Source: Tricholomella constricta (lineage: Eukaryota; Basidiomycota; Agaricomycetes; Agaricales; Lyophyllaceae). From it: a DNA stretch of 64,000 nucleotides. Below the pieces are notes generated by a model. It searched no databases, was not told the origin of the DNA, and worked only from the letters and a program-made list of their open reading frames with translations. A program made the translations under genes and the position numbers. Location of the stretch: positions 186,001-250,000 of the forward strand of contig JAACJP010000033.1 of NCBI GenBank assembly GCA_013368375.1, in the 5' to 3' direction. Numbering within the stretch: the stretch's first letter is position 1; every line of letters starts with the position of its first letter. Positions 43,774 to 56,185 of this stretch are shown here, piece by piece.

Positions 43774-44418
43774 ACTGTGGTAGCGGAGAGTTGGATTGGT
43801 TATTGTGGTGGTAGAGGGAGACTTCGGTTAAATCGCTTCGACTTTCAGTTAGGTTTTTATATATGATGCTAAGGGGCGATACTGCGCTTCGGCCATGTAT
43901 TGGGGTCGTGTAGAGTCTGTTCGGAAGGAGTGTGTGTCTTTTACGTCCGTTGGCGTAATGATTTGTATGTGTTTTCCTTTTGTATGATTCTTTTTTACGA
44001 GTCGTCGTACGGCGTCTGTGCACTGGAGGGGTGGGGTTCGACGCGCCCCCGCCCCGACGGGGCGGGACGTCCGACGTGATGCTTCGGAGTGTTGTTACGG
44101 TTTGGCGCGCGGACCGGTTCTCATCCCCTGGGGCAAGCGTTTTGGGGCATTACGTTATCTTCCCCAATTAGGTTAGGGTAGTCTCGCCGCCGACGGCGGG
44201 CATTTTACAACTGAAGCAGCCGTCACTGTGGGTGGGCGTGTATTGGGCATGTTGTTGGGGGGACTTGTGCTCTACCTTGGTAGGCCTTGGTGGATACAAT
44301 CTATGCATCCTCCTACGGTGTAGTAGGAGTCGGCGGGCGTCACTGCCACGTCGGCACTGCCGCTCACTGGGCGTGCGAAACTCGTCCAAGATGGTGGTAC
44401 GAGTCCAAGGAGTCCGCC
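43774..44418 (-). promoter_or_regulatory. LINE-B 5' leader with internal promoter region
   Basis: 645 bp from the exact 5' end to the first ORF1 ATG. It must contain the internal promoter. It is GC-rich and has a strong hairpin (CCCGCCCC/GGGGCGGG with a 3-nt loop) at 44,048-44,066. No initiator motif could be assigned. Confidence 0.55.
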
Positions 44419-44433
44419 TTGTATATGCTTTTC
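44419..44433. repeat. Target-site duplication of LINE-B, right copy
   Basis: TTGTATATGCTTTTC, identical to 35,738-35,752, abutting the 5' end of the element. Confidence 0.95.
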
Positions 44434-44624
44434 CAAACTTCCAATTCCATAACAGTCGAAATAATGCAAGCCAGTATCTACCTAAAATACAATTACAACT
44501 CATCTACACGAATAAGGGTACACGGTTCTTTTGAAACATCAGCGATACATGCGATAGATTTGACAGGAAGTAGATCCGTCCAGTAAAAAAAAAGGCCTAG
44601 TGGCGAGATCATTGATGAGCGAGT

Positions 44625-47600
44625 TCACGACATTGGATCAGTAATATAAGAAAGTGTAGCGGACGACGCCGCGGACGGGGGTCTCTGTATCGAATTATTC
44701 AGCGACCGCCTGTCCACCCCCTTGCCCTTGTTGGGATTGACTGCCTCGGGTGGATAATACGCCGGGTCCAGATACTTCGATTCGTCATACTTGGCGTACT
44801 GCGACCCCGCCGACCTCATCGACAGATTCGAGCTCACGCGGTGCAGGGTTTGCCCGCCATTCACGTGTGGGAGGTCCGTATGGCTCGGTCCAGGCGTCAG
44901 GTGAGAGTCAGAGACGCCGCGTCTGTGCGAACCGTCAGAGCGCGCTGTTCCGCCCCAGTGCCCATTTGTGGAGGGAAGGTTGTGGTAGCTCTGCCGTGGA
45001 GCGTTGTCGTTGGCGGAGTGGCTGCTCGACAGGAGGGAGATGTTATCGTCTGCATTGCCATTGCCCCTGTGACGAGGGAGAATTTGGTTAGTCGGCTTTG
45101 GTGTGTTGTGAGAGAGGGAGTTTCGTTGGGTGCGCTCGCCTGGCCAATGCTGAGATGGCGGCCGGTCCCGATCTGAGGGTAGTGGCTGGGGTGTCCATGA
45201 CGGTGATTTCGATGATGATGCGGCCATAGGGTAGGGTTGGGTTTGTCCATGACTTGCCGTTGAGCCAGGCCGAGATCGGCCCTGCTGAGGCACCAGCGGA
45301 CTTCTCTGGTTTGAAGAGTGACGTGTATGCAAAGAAGGTCCTCGCGCATTGCCATTGGCCATAGGTCCCGCGCTGCCATGCGCAGAGGAGTTCTGCATGA
45401 CGGGGATAGAGGGCACAGAATGCAAGCTGGGTGCTTTAGCCTGATTGGGGCTGAGGTAGAGGTCCTGGGGGCGTGCTGACCCCAACGCCTCGCTCGGAGA
45501 ACGCGACTGAGTGGAGGTTGTTAAAATGGTAAGATGGTGTCAGGTGTTGCGAGTTTGACTTACGGGAGGTACGACAGTTATCCCGATGGGACTGAGTTCA
45601 GAGGGAGTGCCCGGGAGATCCAACCTTTGTATACTGTCTTTAGCTCTCACGAAGCTTGAGTTCTGGGTGTTATTGGACATTGTGCGAGATCGGGGAGTGG
45701 TCGGAACCCGTGCATTCTCGGAAGAGAGGGGAGCAGCGATCGTCAGGTTCACAGGGCGTTTAAGACCACTTGGGGGCCTAACGTGTGAACTCTAATGATA
45801 TGATATATAAATCGAAGTGCATGATTAAAAATTTAGATGATGGGCTAACCATATCTCGCTGGAAACTCGCGCTTGACCTTCTCCATTCATCGACGGCTTT
45901 CGGATTAGAGTAGCTGGAATCAGCGTCTGTCGGAGGCCTTGAAGAAGGGCGTGGTAGTTGAGGTTGTCCCAGATTCATGGATCCTCGAGGAACGTCGCCC
46001 GTCACTGGAGTAGCGACGCGACTCGCAGGGTCTTCGTTTATGACGAACAAGGCACTGTCTTTATCCGTGAATTTCCTTCTGCCCCTGATACCTGCTCTTA
46101 AGCTTCTTTCGCTACCATTCGGAGTCATGTTTGGTGGGCTGACAATGTCGAGCTGCGACATACGCGTTGAAACGGATGCGGAGTCAGCCATGGATTGGGG
46201 TTTGGGCATTGCATAGTCACGGACAATAACTGGAGGGGCCGGCTTGGCTGTCGGTGTATACCACGACCCTGGCTGTGCGGGAGCAGGGATACCGTTTTGT
46301 GGATCAGGTTTTCGTTTACGGCTCAAACGTCGACTAAGAGTGCGATACCATGATTCCTTCCTCTTTCCGGGATAGACTTGCGGAGCAGTCTGTATAAAGG
46401 TAGCGCCGCCAATCTGAATGTCCACATTGCCTGCATTGGACTGAAAGATCTTCTGAGAGGCCTGGTGGCTCGTCATTTCTTCATGCTGCTGAGCAGTTAA
46501 CCAAGGTTGAGGGTCTCGGCCCGGGTAAATTTGACTGTCCTGGCGCTCGAGTTCTGCGGCTGGTGGTATTTCGAGAGAGTAGATCTGGATGGAGGGCGTA
46601 TGAGGGCGGGATAAATCTGGAACAGGATGTGTAATTGGAAGAGGCTCCGGAGGCGGTGGTGAATCATCAGCGTAGGTCTCTGCATCTGGTGGAACGTATT
46701 CAGGATGGGAAAACAGAACCGGTTCAGTTGGCTGCTCGACCCTTATGACCTGAGGTGATCCGTTGTGTAGGTCGCGGGGCGGACGATGAGTAGGTGAAGA
46801 AATGTGGCTCATCTGATCGAAAGTGTCGCCCAGAACATCGTGATTGGTGGCGGGCTCGTTGACCCGAGTAGGTCCCCTCTCATCATGTTCTAATCGCCTT
46901 TTCCTTGTTGTAATATTGGGCCGTTGACGGGTTCTTCGCTGGGCGGCATAGAGCCCTTCCTCCTCCTGAACTTGCCTTAAACCCATCTCGAAACCTTCTC
47001 TTCTCGCTTCCTCCCTAGCAGCAGCAACTGTCCGGTCCAGAAGGTATTTCCGAGCCTTTTCCTTCGCACGCGCTGCAGCTTCCTCTGCTTCATCCCGCTG
47101 ATCCTCCACCATTCTTAGCATCTCCTGGGCCCTCGCTATTTCCTTTTGAGCATGTTCAAACTGAAATTGATACAATCTCAACTCCGAGTTCGCTTTCATA
47201 GCATCTTGCTGGGCAGCCACCCTACCCTCGTTCAGTCGCCTAAAATGTTCAGTCGTCTGTGACTGGACACGTTCCATGGCAAGGACTCGCTGTGCCTCAG
47301 CATCCACACGTACTGCAGCGAGACGCAGAGCCCTCTTGAGTGTATGCGATTCTTTTTTCTGTTCCATTAGAAGACGTAGTAGTTCATCAGGGGAGGCATC
47401 GGAATTTACAAGCTCATGATGTGGTTTTTTTGTGCGCTTGTAGGAACGTTGACGACTGCGTTTGCTCGGCCCCGGGTCCACAATATCATCTCTTCCTGAA
47501 TGTGAGGTCTGAGAGAGCAGTTCAGAGCGCGGTGACGGAGAATGTTGCTCATGCGCAATGGTTTCGTTCACAAAGTCGCGAAGGACTGAACTGTAATGTA

Positions 47601-47711
47601 GATCAAAAGGATCATAGCTCAGTCAATGTCAACGGGGTCAAAAAAATAAACTTACCCTTCTGAATCATCAGAGTAAGGTGACGGAGTCGGTATCGGCATA
47701 TCCATCTTCAT
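44625..47711 (-). CDS. Unknown coiled-coil protein, 4 exons, about 954 aa
   Basis: Exons about 47711-47656, 47590-45878, 45777-45564, 45506-44625. The donor of intron 2 (GTCAAG at 45,877) was chosen because it alone keeps phase; a GTTAGC donor nearby would not. The N-terminus is acidic (SPYSDDSEG), followed by a basic patch (SKRSRQRSYKRTKK, likely nuclear). Residues about 75-215 form a long coiled coil rich in Glu/Arg/Gln (LMEQKKESHTLKRALRLAA ... EEAAARAKEKARKYLL). The remainder is Pro/Ser-rich and disordered, ending in a His/Asn/Ser-rich region with YAKYDESKYLDPAYYPPE. No catalytic domain. Probably a scaffold or structural protein; family not recognised. Confidence 0.65.
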
Positions 47712-50517
47712 GACAAGGACCTTGATGTCCTGTGGAGATCCTGAACGTCAGAACCATTTTGATCATGGTGAACTGGAGCCGCCACCTAATGATGCAAAAT
47801 TACCAGGAAAACAATTCTTGCTTCGAGTTACAACGGTTCCACACAATCGTTACGACACATATAAAGCATCATGGAGTCAATCTCTGGTGGCCAAAGGCAG
47901 TGGAGGGACAGAGAAACAGGGCGCCAGGAGTTAAGTAGGACAGAGGGTGTCAATCGCACGTGCACGTGCTTTCACAGGCTTTCACACCGAAGTTGAAAGG
48001 AGAGAAGCGGGCCGTTGTCTCGTCGCAGAGCCACTCTTCTTCTAAGCCGTTTGAGCCTCTCACATACCCTTATACGCTATGGACACAGCACTCATGCGCA
48101 TACGTATGTATAGCATGTTGATAGACTCATTGACCGCTGAGACGCTGATGGATTCCTTTACAACCTTAATGGCGCTTGTATTAACGGTGCTTGGTGCTTT
48201 GCTGGTTTGGCGGCCAGGTCCCCTGCGCAGCATCATTTGCTCTTCTACAGCATCTGCCTACTTGTATGAATTGACCGCTATGGCCTTAAAACTTCGCCGA
48301 CCTCGGGATACATGCACTCATCTTCGTGACACAGTCAGTCGTGCCTGAGGTATGTTCTCCCAATACCGCGGCACACTCGCATGGACATTTGGACAGAGCC
48401 TAACCCTCACTAATCTTCTGGTGCGGACTGACGCATCCTTCTTTTGTCTATCTTGCCTCATCATCTATATATCTCGTAGCACTGGCGCTATGACGAAAAC
48501 AAGCAAAAATCCAAACAGCAAATCTGGCCCCAATGTCAAATCGCTGCGTTTTCGAATTCTATTCCTTAACCGCGATTGGCTTGGGTGTCGGGCTGGATGA
48601 TGGCTCTTATACTTTGCAATCGGAGCGCCTGAACTCTGTCTTCATCCTTGGCCTTGACACCTTCGTTTCTCTGAAATTTGCTCTCTCGGGACATCTTTGA
48701 TACGTTGCTCAGTCCGCTTCATGAATTATGACACAGATATACTAAAACATCCTTTCTGAGGATACATTCAAATATTTTTTAGGGTGAAATTGTCCGATGA
48801 TCAATAACTCTCGTTCAATACCGTCAAATGCCGGATATTGAGGTCTATTTTTATGCCAGCCTTCATCTTAGCCCAAGCCACGAGAACACTGCAGACCTCT
48901 CAGAATTATCCTGGATTCCCTTTTGTCGCGTCTCTAATATGTCCGCGAGAACTGTGGGAGAGTCCACCACGATATTCAGCACGCAGCGCGTACAACTTGA
49001 AGTTGCAATGGGATTGCGACATACGATACGATACGCCGCACAACGGCGGCATTGCGCCTTGCAAATAGGTCACAATCTTCGATTCCAAAAGATGATATCG
49101 TGCTGTCCGCTTCGGAGGCAAGGTCTCTTTGCTCCACGTCAGGAAGGGCGTTGTTCCTTGCCGTTACTAGTGGTTGTATGAAACCGTACTAAGAGTGTCA
49201 GCCAAACTTGGATATATACCCAATTGCAAGCGTAGTACTGAGTGCCTCGAAGCTAGCTCGAGACTGGTCGAACAAGTTCCAGGTGAGAATCAACCTGCAG
49301 TCGGCGAGCGAGGTCAGTCAGGGTCAGTCTCGCCCCAAAGATGGTGCCTGGTGTTGCGTCAAATGGGACATTTTAGCTGTACCAAACAACCTTGAACCCG
49401 ATGAAAAGGACCTGTCGCGCTGATTCTTTAGCAACCGCAGTTCCAGGCGCCAACCTACCTATGGCCTATCGACCATGCAGTTGTTCGTTCATCGATCTAT
49501 TCTGCCCTGCGTTTGCGTGGAACGGCGAAGACTGCCTCCAGCCTATTCTTTGTAAATTCCATAGAGTACGTTCTCTGGTGTTTTTCCTGTCCTTGATCAC
49601 CATCCTTTGCTCAAACAAATCCAGCCGACACATAAGTAAGAAGAGCGCCGTCCTCACGCCGAAATGTAGCGCTTCATCAGCATGATCTCGACATTCACAC
49701 ACGGTCTGCTTATCTCGCAAAATAGCCGGCCCAATTCTATTATTCCCCGCGCCAGGCGGGTCCGGAAAAAACAATACGCCGTAAATATCTATTTACCATG
49801 ATCAATAAGTTGCGCACCACGCTATGATGCAGGGTTAACGCCGCTGGGTACACTGAGACGAATGTTCGATTGACCGCATCGTGTGTATAAGAAGACACCA
49901 AGAATATACCGGCGGCTTGCTTCTGAACCCAAATGGCCATGATGGATGGAACTTGAGACGCAGATATTAAGGATCTGAAATGATGAGAAGAAGAAACCAG
50001 CTTGAGTTCGGGCCGATCGGGAAGATCATCTGAAGATCGCCTATGTGATTTGACCCTGACCACAGTCAAAGAAAAAGAACGCATAGCGTCGGTGAAACAC
50101 ACTAGATGCAACAGATACCCACTGCATAGCGATGTCATACAGGATGAAGCTAGATGGATGTTGTGTTTCATGGCTTTCGAACCGCTTCACGTTCGATCAA
50201 CGTCGGACGAAGCGGCGCTATTTTAATGAATCCAGGTAGATAATGCAAAATCACGCGGGCCATGAATTTCGGAGGCAGTGACGCTGGCAAGGAGGCTTCG
50301 CCTTGGCTTTCAAGTCGCGGTCGTGAGGCCGAGTAAATTTCCTAACCCGTGAAGCAGCAGGAGAAGGGATCTCCGACAGAACGGTCTCCATCGCACCATT
50401 TGAACTAAATCATCATCAGATCTGTCACTATATCATCCTTTAGCACAGCCATTTTCTGACCTCTTCCTGTATCACTTAGTCATTCCCTCCCTTTCCAACT
50501 TCCGAGGACTGTAGACC
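47712..50517. other. 2.8-kb interval without a supported gene
   Basis: Short frames occur on both strands (for example + 48,079-48,348, hydrophobic then basic; + 48,828-49,181; - 49,740-50,171). None has a recognisable pattern or a clean set of splice joins. It could hold a non-coding or fast-evolving small gene; the segment from 50,230 is probably the promoter of the F-BAR gene. Confidence 0.4.
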
Positions 50518-52384
50518 ATGGCCGTACGAGAGCAAGCTTCGGCAACCTCATTGTCGCAGTATGCTGGCAGCAGGGCGCCTGGCGTCGACCCGCTATATGG
50601 AAGCACATCCAGAGACTTCTGCAACTCGTTTTGGGGCCCGGGAGACGACGGCGTGAAAATCCTGTTCTCGCGGATGCGGGGGGCAACCAAGACAACTGAT
50701 GAGCTGAGGCATTTCTGGAACGAGAGGTACGTCGGCGCCCATCGTGTGACAAGGCATAATGGCTAAAGATGATGGATACCAGAGCTGCGATCGAAGAGCA
50801 GTATGCTACGCGCCTGTCCGCTCTATCCAGGTTTGCGCTGGGCGGAGACGAGATTGGGTACGCTTTCGATGCTATCATTGTAATGGCTGTTCTCACATCG
50901 GACGTCAGAGAACTCTGTCTCGCGTTGGATACACTTCGTCTGGAAACAGAGAAGCAGGCCGCGTCCCATACCCAACTAGCGGGCGCCATACGCTCTCAGC
51001 TTGAAACTGCAACATCTCTCATGCATGCTAAACAGGTCAATCACAGACGAAACGTGCAGGCCAACGTGGAGAAAAAGTTCAAGACCAAACAGACCCAGGA
51101 ATCGTATGTTGCCAAGGCGAAGGAGAAGTACGACGCAGACTGCCTCAGGATCCAGTCTTACACGCAGCAGAGTGTCAACGCCCAGGGCAAAGATCTGGAG
51201 CGCATCCAGCTCAAGCTACGGCGCGCGCAGCAGACTGTCCAGGCCAATGAGAAGGATCTTGCGAACTTTACTCAGGTACTCCAGGACATGATCCCTGGGT
51301 GGGAGACAGAATGGAAGGACTTTTGCGATATGTGTCAGGATTTGGAGGAGGATCGCCTGGAGTTTATGAAGGACAATCTATGGACGTATGCAAACGAAGT
51401 ATCGACTATGTGCGTCAATGACGATATGGTGCGATCGAATTTTTATGTTATCTCCCTGCTTTTTTAACGTGTTTAATAGTCTTGCGAAGGGATACGTACA
51501 GTCCTCGATCACTTCGAAGCGGAGCGGGACGTGGCAAACTTTGTTAGCGACTACGGCACCGGAAATGTCATCTCGGACCCGACAACCTTCATTCCATATA
51601 ACGTCCGCGACGGAATCTCACCACCCGAGCCCATACCTGCAAGGCGCCTTGCCGTTTTCACGCGTGCCTCTCGTCGCATCGCCCCAAGTAACCACAACCA
51701 GCCTGTGATCACTGAAGACACCCAACACCCTGATACAAACGGCCACAGGCCTGCCTCGCCAGAATCTCCATCGGCACCAATCTGGCAACAGGAACCCAAC
51801 TCGCCTGTACGCGCCCAGCCACAAACAGAGCAGCCGACGCAATACCCCAGCCGAGGCGGAGAGGAAGACACTCACGCTGGCTTGTTCAGCACTCCGCAGC
51901 AAGTCAACGGGTCTCTGGGGGCGCCGCCGAATATGGACCCCCCGCCGGCACCAGCCCCCTCGCAGCAGCCCCAGCCGCAGTATGTGCCTCCGCCTGTGGC
52001 ATCGTCTCCTCCGATTCGCAGTAATCGCGTTTCGGGTCCGTTGCCCGTCCCTGGAAATCAATGGACACATGAAGAGTCGCCTCCGATGCCGGCACCACCC
52101 CAACCCCCGCAGCCTTCGCAAGAGACAGGCGGCGTCCTGTTCTATGGTAAGTTGCGCTAATGTTGCGATCCAAGTGTATATCGGGGCTGATTCCATGATT
52201 AACAGTGAAGGCGCTGTATGATTACACCGCCACAATCCAAGAGGAGTTTGATTTCCAGACGGGCGATGTCATTGCGGTGACAGCCACCCCTGATGATGGA
52301 TGGTGGAGTGGAGAGCTCCTTGATGAAGCCAGGAGAGAGGAGGGAAGACATATCTTCCCGAGCAACTTTGTTTGTTTGTTCTAA
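50518..52384 (+). CDS. F-BAR and SH3 domain cytokinesis protein (Cdc15/Imp2/Hof1 type), 549 aa
   Basis: This is a membrane-bending scaffold that links the contractile ring or septum to the plasma membrane. Exons: 50518-50726, 50783-50857, 50909-51428, 51480-52146, 52206-52384. The F-BAR domain covers about residues 25-290: FCNSFWGPGDDGVKILFSRM, ELRHFWNERAAIEEQYATRL, long amphipathic helices, DMCQDLEEDRLEFMKDNLW and SCEGIRTVLDHFEAERD. A Pro/Gln-rich linker follows. The C-terminal SH3 domain reads VKALYDYTATIQEEFDF, GDVIAV, GWWSGEL and IFPSNFV. It is shorter than S. pombe Cdc15, nearer to Imp2. The exon joins are all in phase. Confidence 0.9.
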
Positions 52385-53012
52385 GCAGGTGTGCTCACTT
52401 CATATGTCCTCATATCTGGATGAGATGCTTATAGCTGGGGAATAGGCTTATTCTGAAAGCGTTTACATACTATGGAACATGATATCGGAAAAAGTAGATT
52501 TTTGGAAGGAGTTCGGTCGGATTGGAACGGAGAGCATGCAACTGTCATCTTCACTCGCTGCTATGTAACTTAATGTATCGCGTCATGTATGTAATCGCAG
52601 CATGTGGGCTTCGTATTAACGATGTACACAGGATGGAAATATTTGCGGAGGCAATTTGACCATGTTTGGCGTCCGAGTTACGCGTCGTCGCGTGTGCCCA
52701 ATAAGGAAAAAGTCAGGCCCTTGTTTCGAACTTGTTGACAATTGCCAGGACAGATCTTCTCTCGACGCCCATGGTACTCTCTTCTTATTCTGCTTTTGTT
52801 CATACTAACAACAATCTCCTTGTTTCCACAGTCTGAAACCCACTTCCCGTGGGTTTTCAGCGCTTAAGCTGTGGTCGGTGGCACCGCTATTTAAGCACAG
52901 ACCATCATCACCCGCCCCCTTGTTCTCCCTTTCACGCCCCACTTTACGACTACGACGTTCTAGGCGGCCACTCAGCCCCATTCATCTCACGCCACACCCG
53001 CTAGACCAAAAA
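52385..53012. other. Intergenic / leader of the 53,013 gene
   Basis: 628 bp. A good intron signature lies at about 52,773-52,831 (ATG/GTACTC ... TTTCCACAG), so the next gene may have a spliced 5' leader. No protein frame of its own. Confidence 0.45.
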
Positions 53013-56000
53013 ATGTCCGTACACTTGGTCGCTCTCGTCCAACTGACGCCACACCCGAATCTAGCCACTACCACGTCACCACCTTTTGCCGGCGGATCGA
53101 TCCCAGCAATACCTTTTGTTGATCCTCCAGGTAATGAAGGAACGAGATATTATGACAATGCCATCAATGTCGACAACTCTAACGACGCTGCTCCGCAACG
53201 CAATCGCCGCACAAGTATCCGCGCGGGCAGCCAAGTTGGCCCCGAACATTCCAACTATGCTTCCCCGCACCAAAACTCTCGTGGCAGCTACCGTACCAGC
53301 ACCCGAGGGAGTAGTCAAGCAAACGCTATCCCAAGCCATTTGAGATCCTCCGCCAACCCATCGGTGTCCATGTCCTCACTGGGACTTCCAATACCAAGTA
53401 AATGGAGTCGCCGTGAGGATGGACAGGTATTCTACGACCAGCCCGAGGAGGCCCGGATACAGGAAATCCACTCAAATGCAGACACCGCCGACCTTGAAGT
53501 TCTAGAGTATCCCGAAGAACCGCTCCCCTCTGGTACTGCCCCGCCTCCGCCCCCACGTCTTCCACCTCGATCACTGACACCAAGTGTGGGACCATCGGAT
53601 GAAAATACATGGCAAAGGATGGCCGATCTCGGACCCCCGACGGTCCCAAACTCCCCCGAGATGTCTTATGGTCGTACGTTGCGCAGAAGGACAGAATCAT
53701 CCCTTGGATCACTCGTGCGCAGTGTAGTCGCCAGTCCTCGTTCTGGCTTCAATCCCGAGGCCGTGACGGAGCGCCTTGCTGATTTAATGGACCAGCCGCG
53801 CCGCCGTGTATTGTCCCCATTCCGCCACTCCGCACAAAACTCATCTTCCGGCTCGGGAAGAAATACCAACTCGGGGACGGCACGCTCGCGACGCACAGGT
53901 TCCTTGCTTAGTCGTAGTCCAACGCAAGTGCCTTTACTTTTCGCGTCGCTACTTACGGCATCTCCAACCTCGATGTCACCTAGACCGACAATGTTTACTT
54001 CTCAGCCAGAGACGCATGCCGTACCTACCAGGATGGGACCTGAACCCCCGCCGTCGACTGCCAGCATTTTACAAGGCGCTTCAGCTCGACTGTCTGCATA
54101 CCCTCCATTCTTTAATTCATCTCGGCGTTCACCGCCACCTCCGCCTCCGCCTCAAAACCAGATGCCATCGACGCAATCTCAGCCTAGGGCGATTGCCTCA
54201 TCAGGGCAACAGCCCTTCCCTGACCGCCAACCCCCATCCCAGTTTTCGCCATCATCTCCCTCCCAGCAGCCCCAATTTCAGCAGCCTCTTCATCACCAAG
54301 CTTTTCCAACTCCGTTTGGCTGGAGTGGCCCTCCTCCAGAAATGGGCCCTCCTCCAGGAATGGGCCCACCCCCACCCCGCCCATGGGTTATTGGAATCAC
54401 TGGGTATCCGGATACAGGCCCTCCCGCTTCACCTCGTCCGGAGCGATCTAACCCGGCTGCTCAACCATTTGGCCCGTCTTTTCCTCCAACAGTACCACCC
54501 CTCCCATGGGTCACTGCTGGGATCACTGGGTATCCGGATACAGGCCCTCCCCCTTCATCTCGTCCGGAGCCGGCTGCTCAACCCTTTGGCCCGCCTTTTC
54601 CTCCAACAGCACCACCCCGCCCATGGGGTACTTCTGGGATCACTGGGTATCCGGACCCAAGCCCTCCCCCTTCACCTCGTCCGGAGCGATCTAATTCGGC
54701 TGCTCAACCCTTTGGCCCGTCTATTCCTCCAACAGCACCTCCTGGCCTAAATCGTCCCTCCAAGATGGGCATCCCTGCAGGTTTCCGAGACCCTGCCTTT
54801 ATGCCTCCAGCTCATGACACGCCAAGAGGCCCTTCGTCTGGAATGCCCCATACCGGTCCTTTTCCTCCGTTTGAAAACCAGGCGCAAGGCGGCCCCTCGG
54901 GTATCGGCCACGCGTTTGGCGCGTGGCCGCCAACATCGGGGTTTGATGGAATTCCCATTCCTCCAGGATTCGGTTCATTCCCTGGCTCTCATCGTCCTGC
55001 CACGGGATTCAATCCGACTCCTGACTTCCGTCCGCCTGGCCGTCACTCTCAACCTCATCAGCCGCCGATGCCTAATCAAAATCAAAAGGATTTGGGGTCG
55101 TTCGCTGGCATTACCCAGCATCCGCCCCCACCGTCCACGCGACCCCAGCGCCCGTCCTCAACACGTGGCCAAAAGGAATCTTTGTCTTCATCACCTCTAG
55201 GGCAACCGCAAGCTGGGCCTTCTCGCACGCGTACGAGCTCAAATGAAGGGCGTCGAAGGAGGAAAGGAAAGGCACGCGAGGACTTCATTCCTTCGCTTGG
55301 TGTACCACGATACCAATCCACACCTCCTCGCTCGCATAATCGGAGTGCCCTTCCCCAGCGTCTGGCACGGCCCCCGACACCTCCAGAGGATATCTCGGAA
55401 CTCCTGGAAACCAATTTGCGCAACCTCGAATTTGCGCAGGGTGACGTCAACGGATTGACTATGGTAAATCCATTTGTTTCGAAAATCCAAAGTGTCGTAA
55501 TGTTGAGCTCGAGATGTGCTTGCAGTACTTTGGGAGGGCCGATCGGCACCACAATGTCAATCTTCAAACAATAATGACACGACGCGTCAGTACGGCGATT
55601 CGATCATTGGAGGTCGTCTTGACGAGGCAGAAGTCTCTGACGCCGGACCAGCTGCGGCTCGGGACAGATCACTGGATTGAGAAGACCGCCGATCGGCTCA
55701 GCTCGTTGGGGAGGTACTTGTTCAGATTTCTTGTGATGCTCCATGTCTAGTTTTGGTGCTGATGATGATCTTTCAACCAGGACCATCCTTGGACTCGGCA
55801 AATTTGTACACACCATTAGCGGCCGTGAGCCTACGATAAGTACCCTCCAAAAAGGCCTCACAAAACTCAGTGAATTCGAATCAAAACTCTCTAACCTCGC
55901 TTCAAAGTTCAACGTGAGCGCACCCACCTATACCTATCTCTGGCCTTGTTGACCCAACTATCGGCCTCCCCCCAGTCCCTACTGAACCGTCTTCGCGTGC

Positions 56001-56185
56001 GCGAGCTGTACTCCATGCTCTCGCGTGCCCACACGGAGGCCCATAGCCAATTGAGGAATGCACGGTCCAAGCGCGATCTCCCCGGCTGGGAAGAGGGCAA
56101 ACGATACCGTGCGGAACTGCGCCGTGAGTTCGTCGAATTCCGCAACAGCATTGCCCGTGCACGCAGGGCGTCGTTGAATTCATGA
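53013..56185 (+). CDS. Large proline-rich protein with a helical C-terminus, 4 exons, 993 aa
   Basis: Exons 53013-55463, 55526-55713, 55781-55913, 55976-56185 join in phase. I start at the first in-frame ATG (MSVHLVALV). The first 800 residues are Pro/Ser/Gly/Gln-rich and disordered, with a polyproline run (SPPPPPPPQ) and three imperfect repeats around ITGYPD (see repeat). A basic patch EGRRRRKGKARED lies near residue 760. The last ~200 residues are ordered and helical: NVNLQTIMTRRVSTAIRSLEV, LTPDQLRLGTDHWIEKTADRLS, REPTISTLQKGLTKLSEFESK and YRAELRREFVEFRNSIARAR. No named domain is recognised. The polyproline tracts could bind SH3 domains, such as that of the adjacent F-BAR protein; this is a guess from proximity. 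Confidence 0.7.
54378..54747 (+). repeat. Three tandem coding repeats of about 39-42 codons
   Basis: Units begin at GITGYPD (54,393; 54,519; 54,636) and each runs through PAAQPFGP to PPT(V/A)PP. Units differ by a few substitutions and a one-codon-triplet length change (126 then 117 bp), as expected from unequal exchange in a disordered region. Confidence 0.85.

Larger units (their letters stand above)
35753..44418 (-). mobile_element. LINE-B: complete Tad1-like retrotransposon, 8,666 bp, with 15-bp TSD
   Basis: This is a complete non-LTR retrotransposon on the - strand. Order from its 5' end: a leader of about 645 bp, ORF1, a spacer, ORF2, a short 3' UTR and an A28 tail (35,753-35,780). It is bounded by perfect 15-bp target-site duplications, so both ends are exact and the insertion is recent. 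Both ORFs are open, hence it may be active. It lies between the otubain gene and the 44,625 gene and breaks neither coding region. Two intervals in the element look like spliceosomal introns (43,420-43,361 in ORF1; 41,230-41,184 at the ORF2 start). Confidence 0.97.

Noticed and set aside
44168..44503. 111-codon frame on the - strand across the LINE-B 5' end
   Set aside because: It starts in host DNA outside the target-site duplication and runs into the element leader, so it is a chance frame created by the insertion.
45778..45849. GTTAGC...TTAG intron in the coiled-coil gene
   Set aside because: It breaks the reading frame (leads to TAA at once); the longer intron from 45,877 keeps phase.
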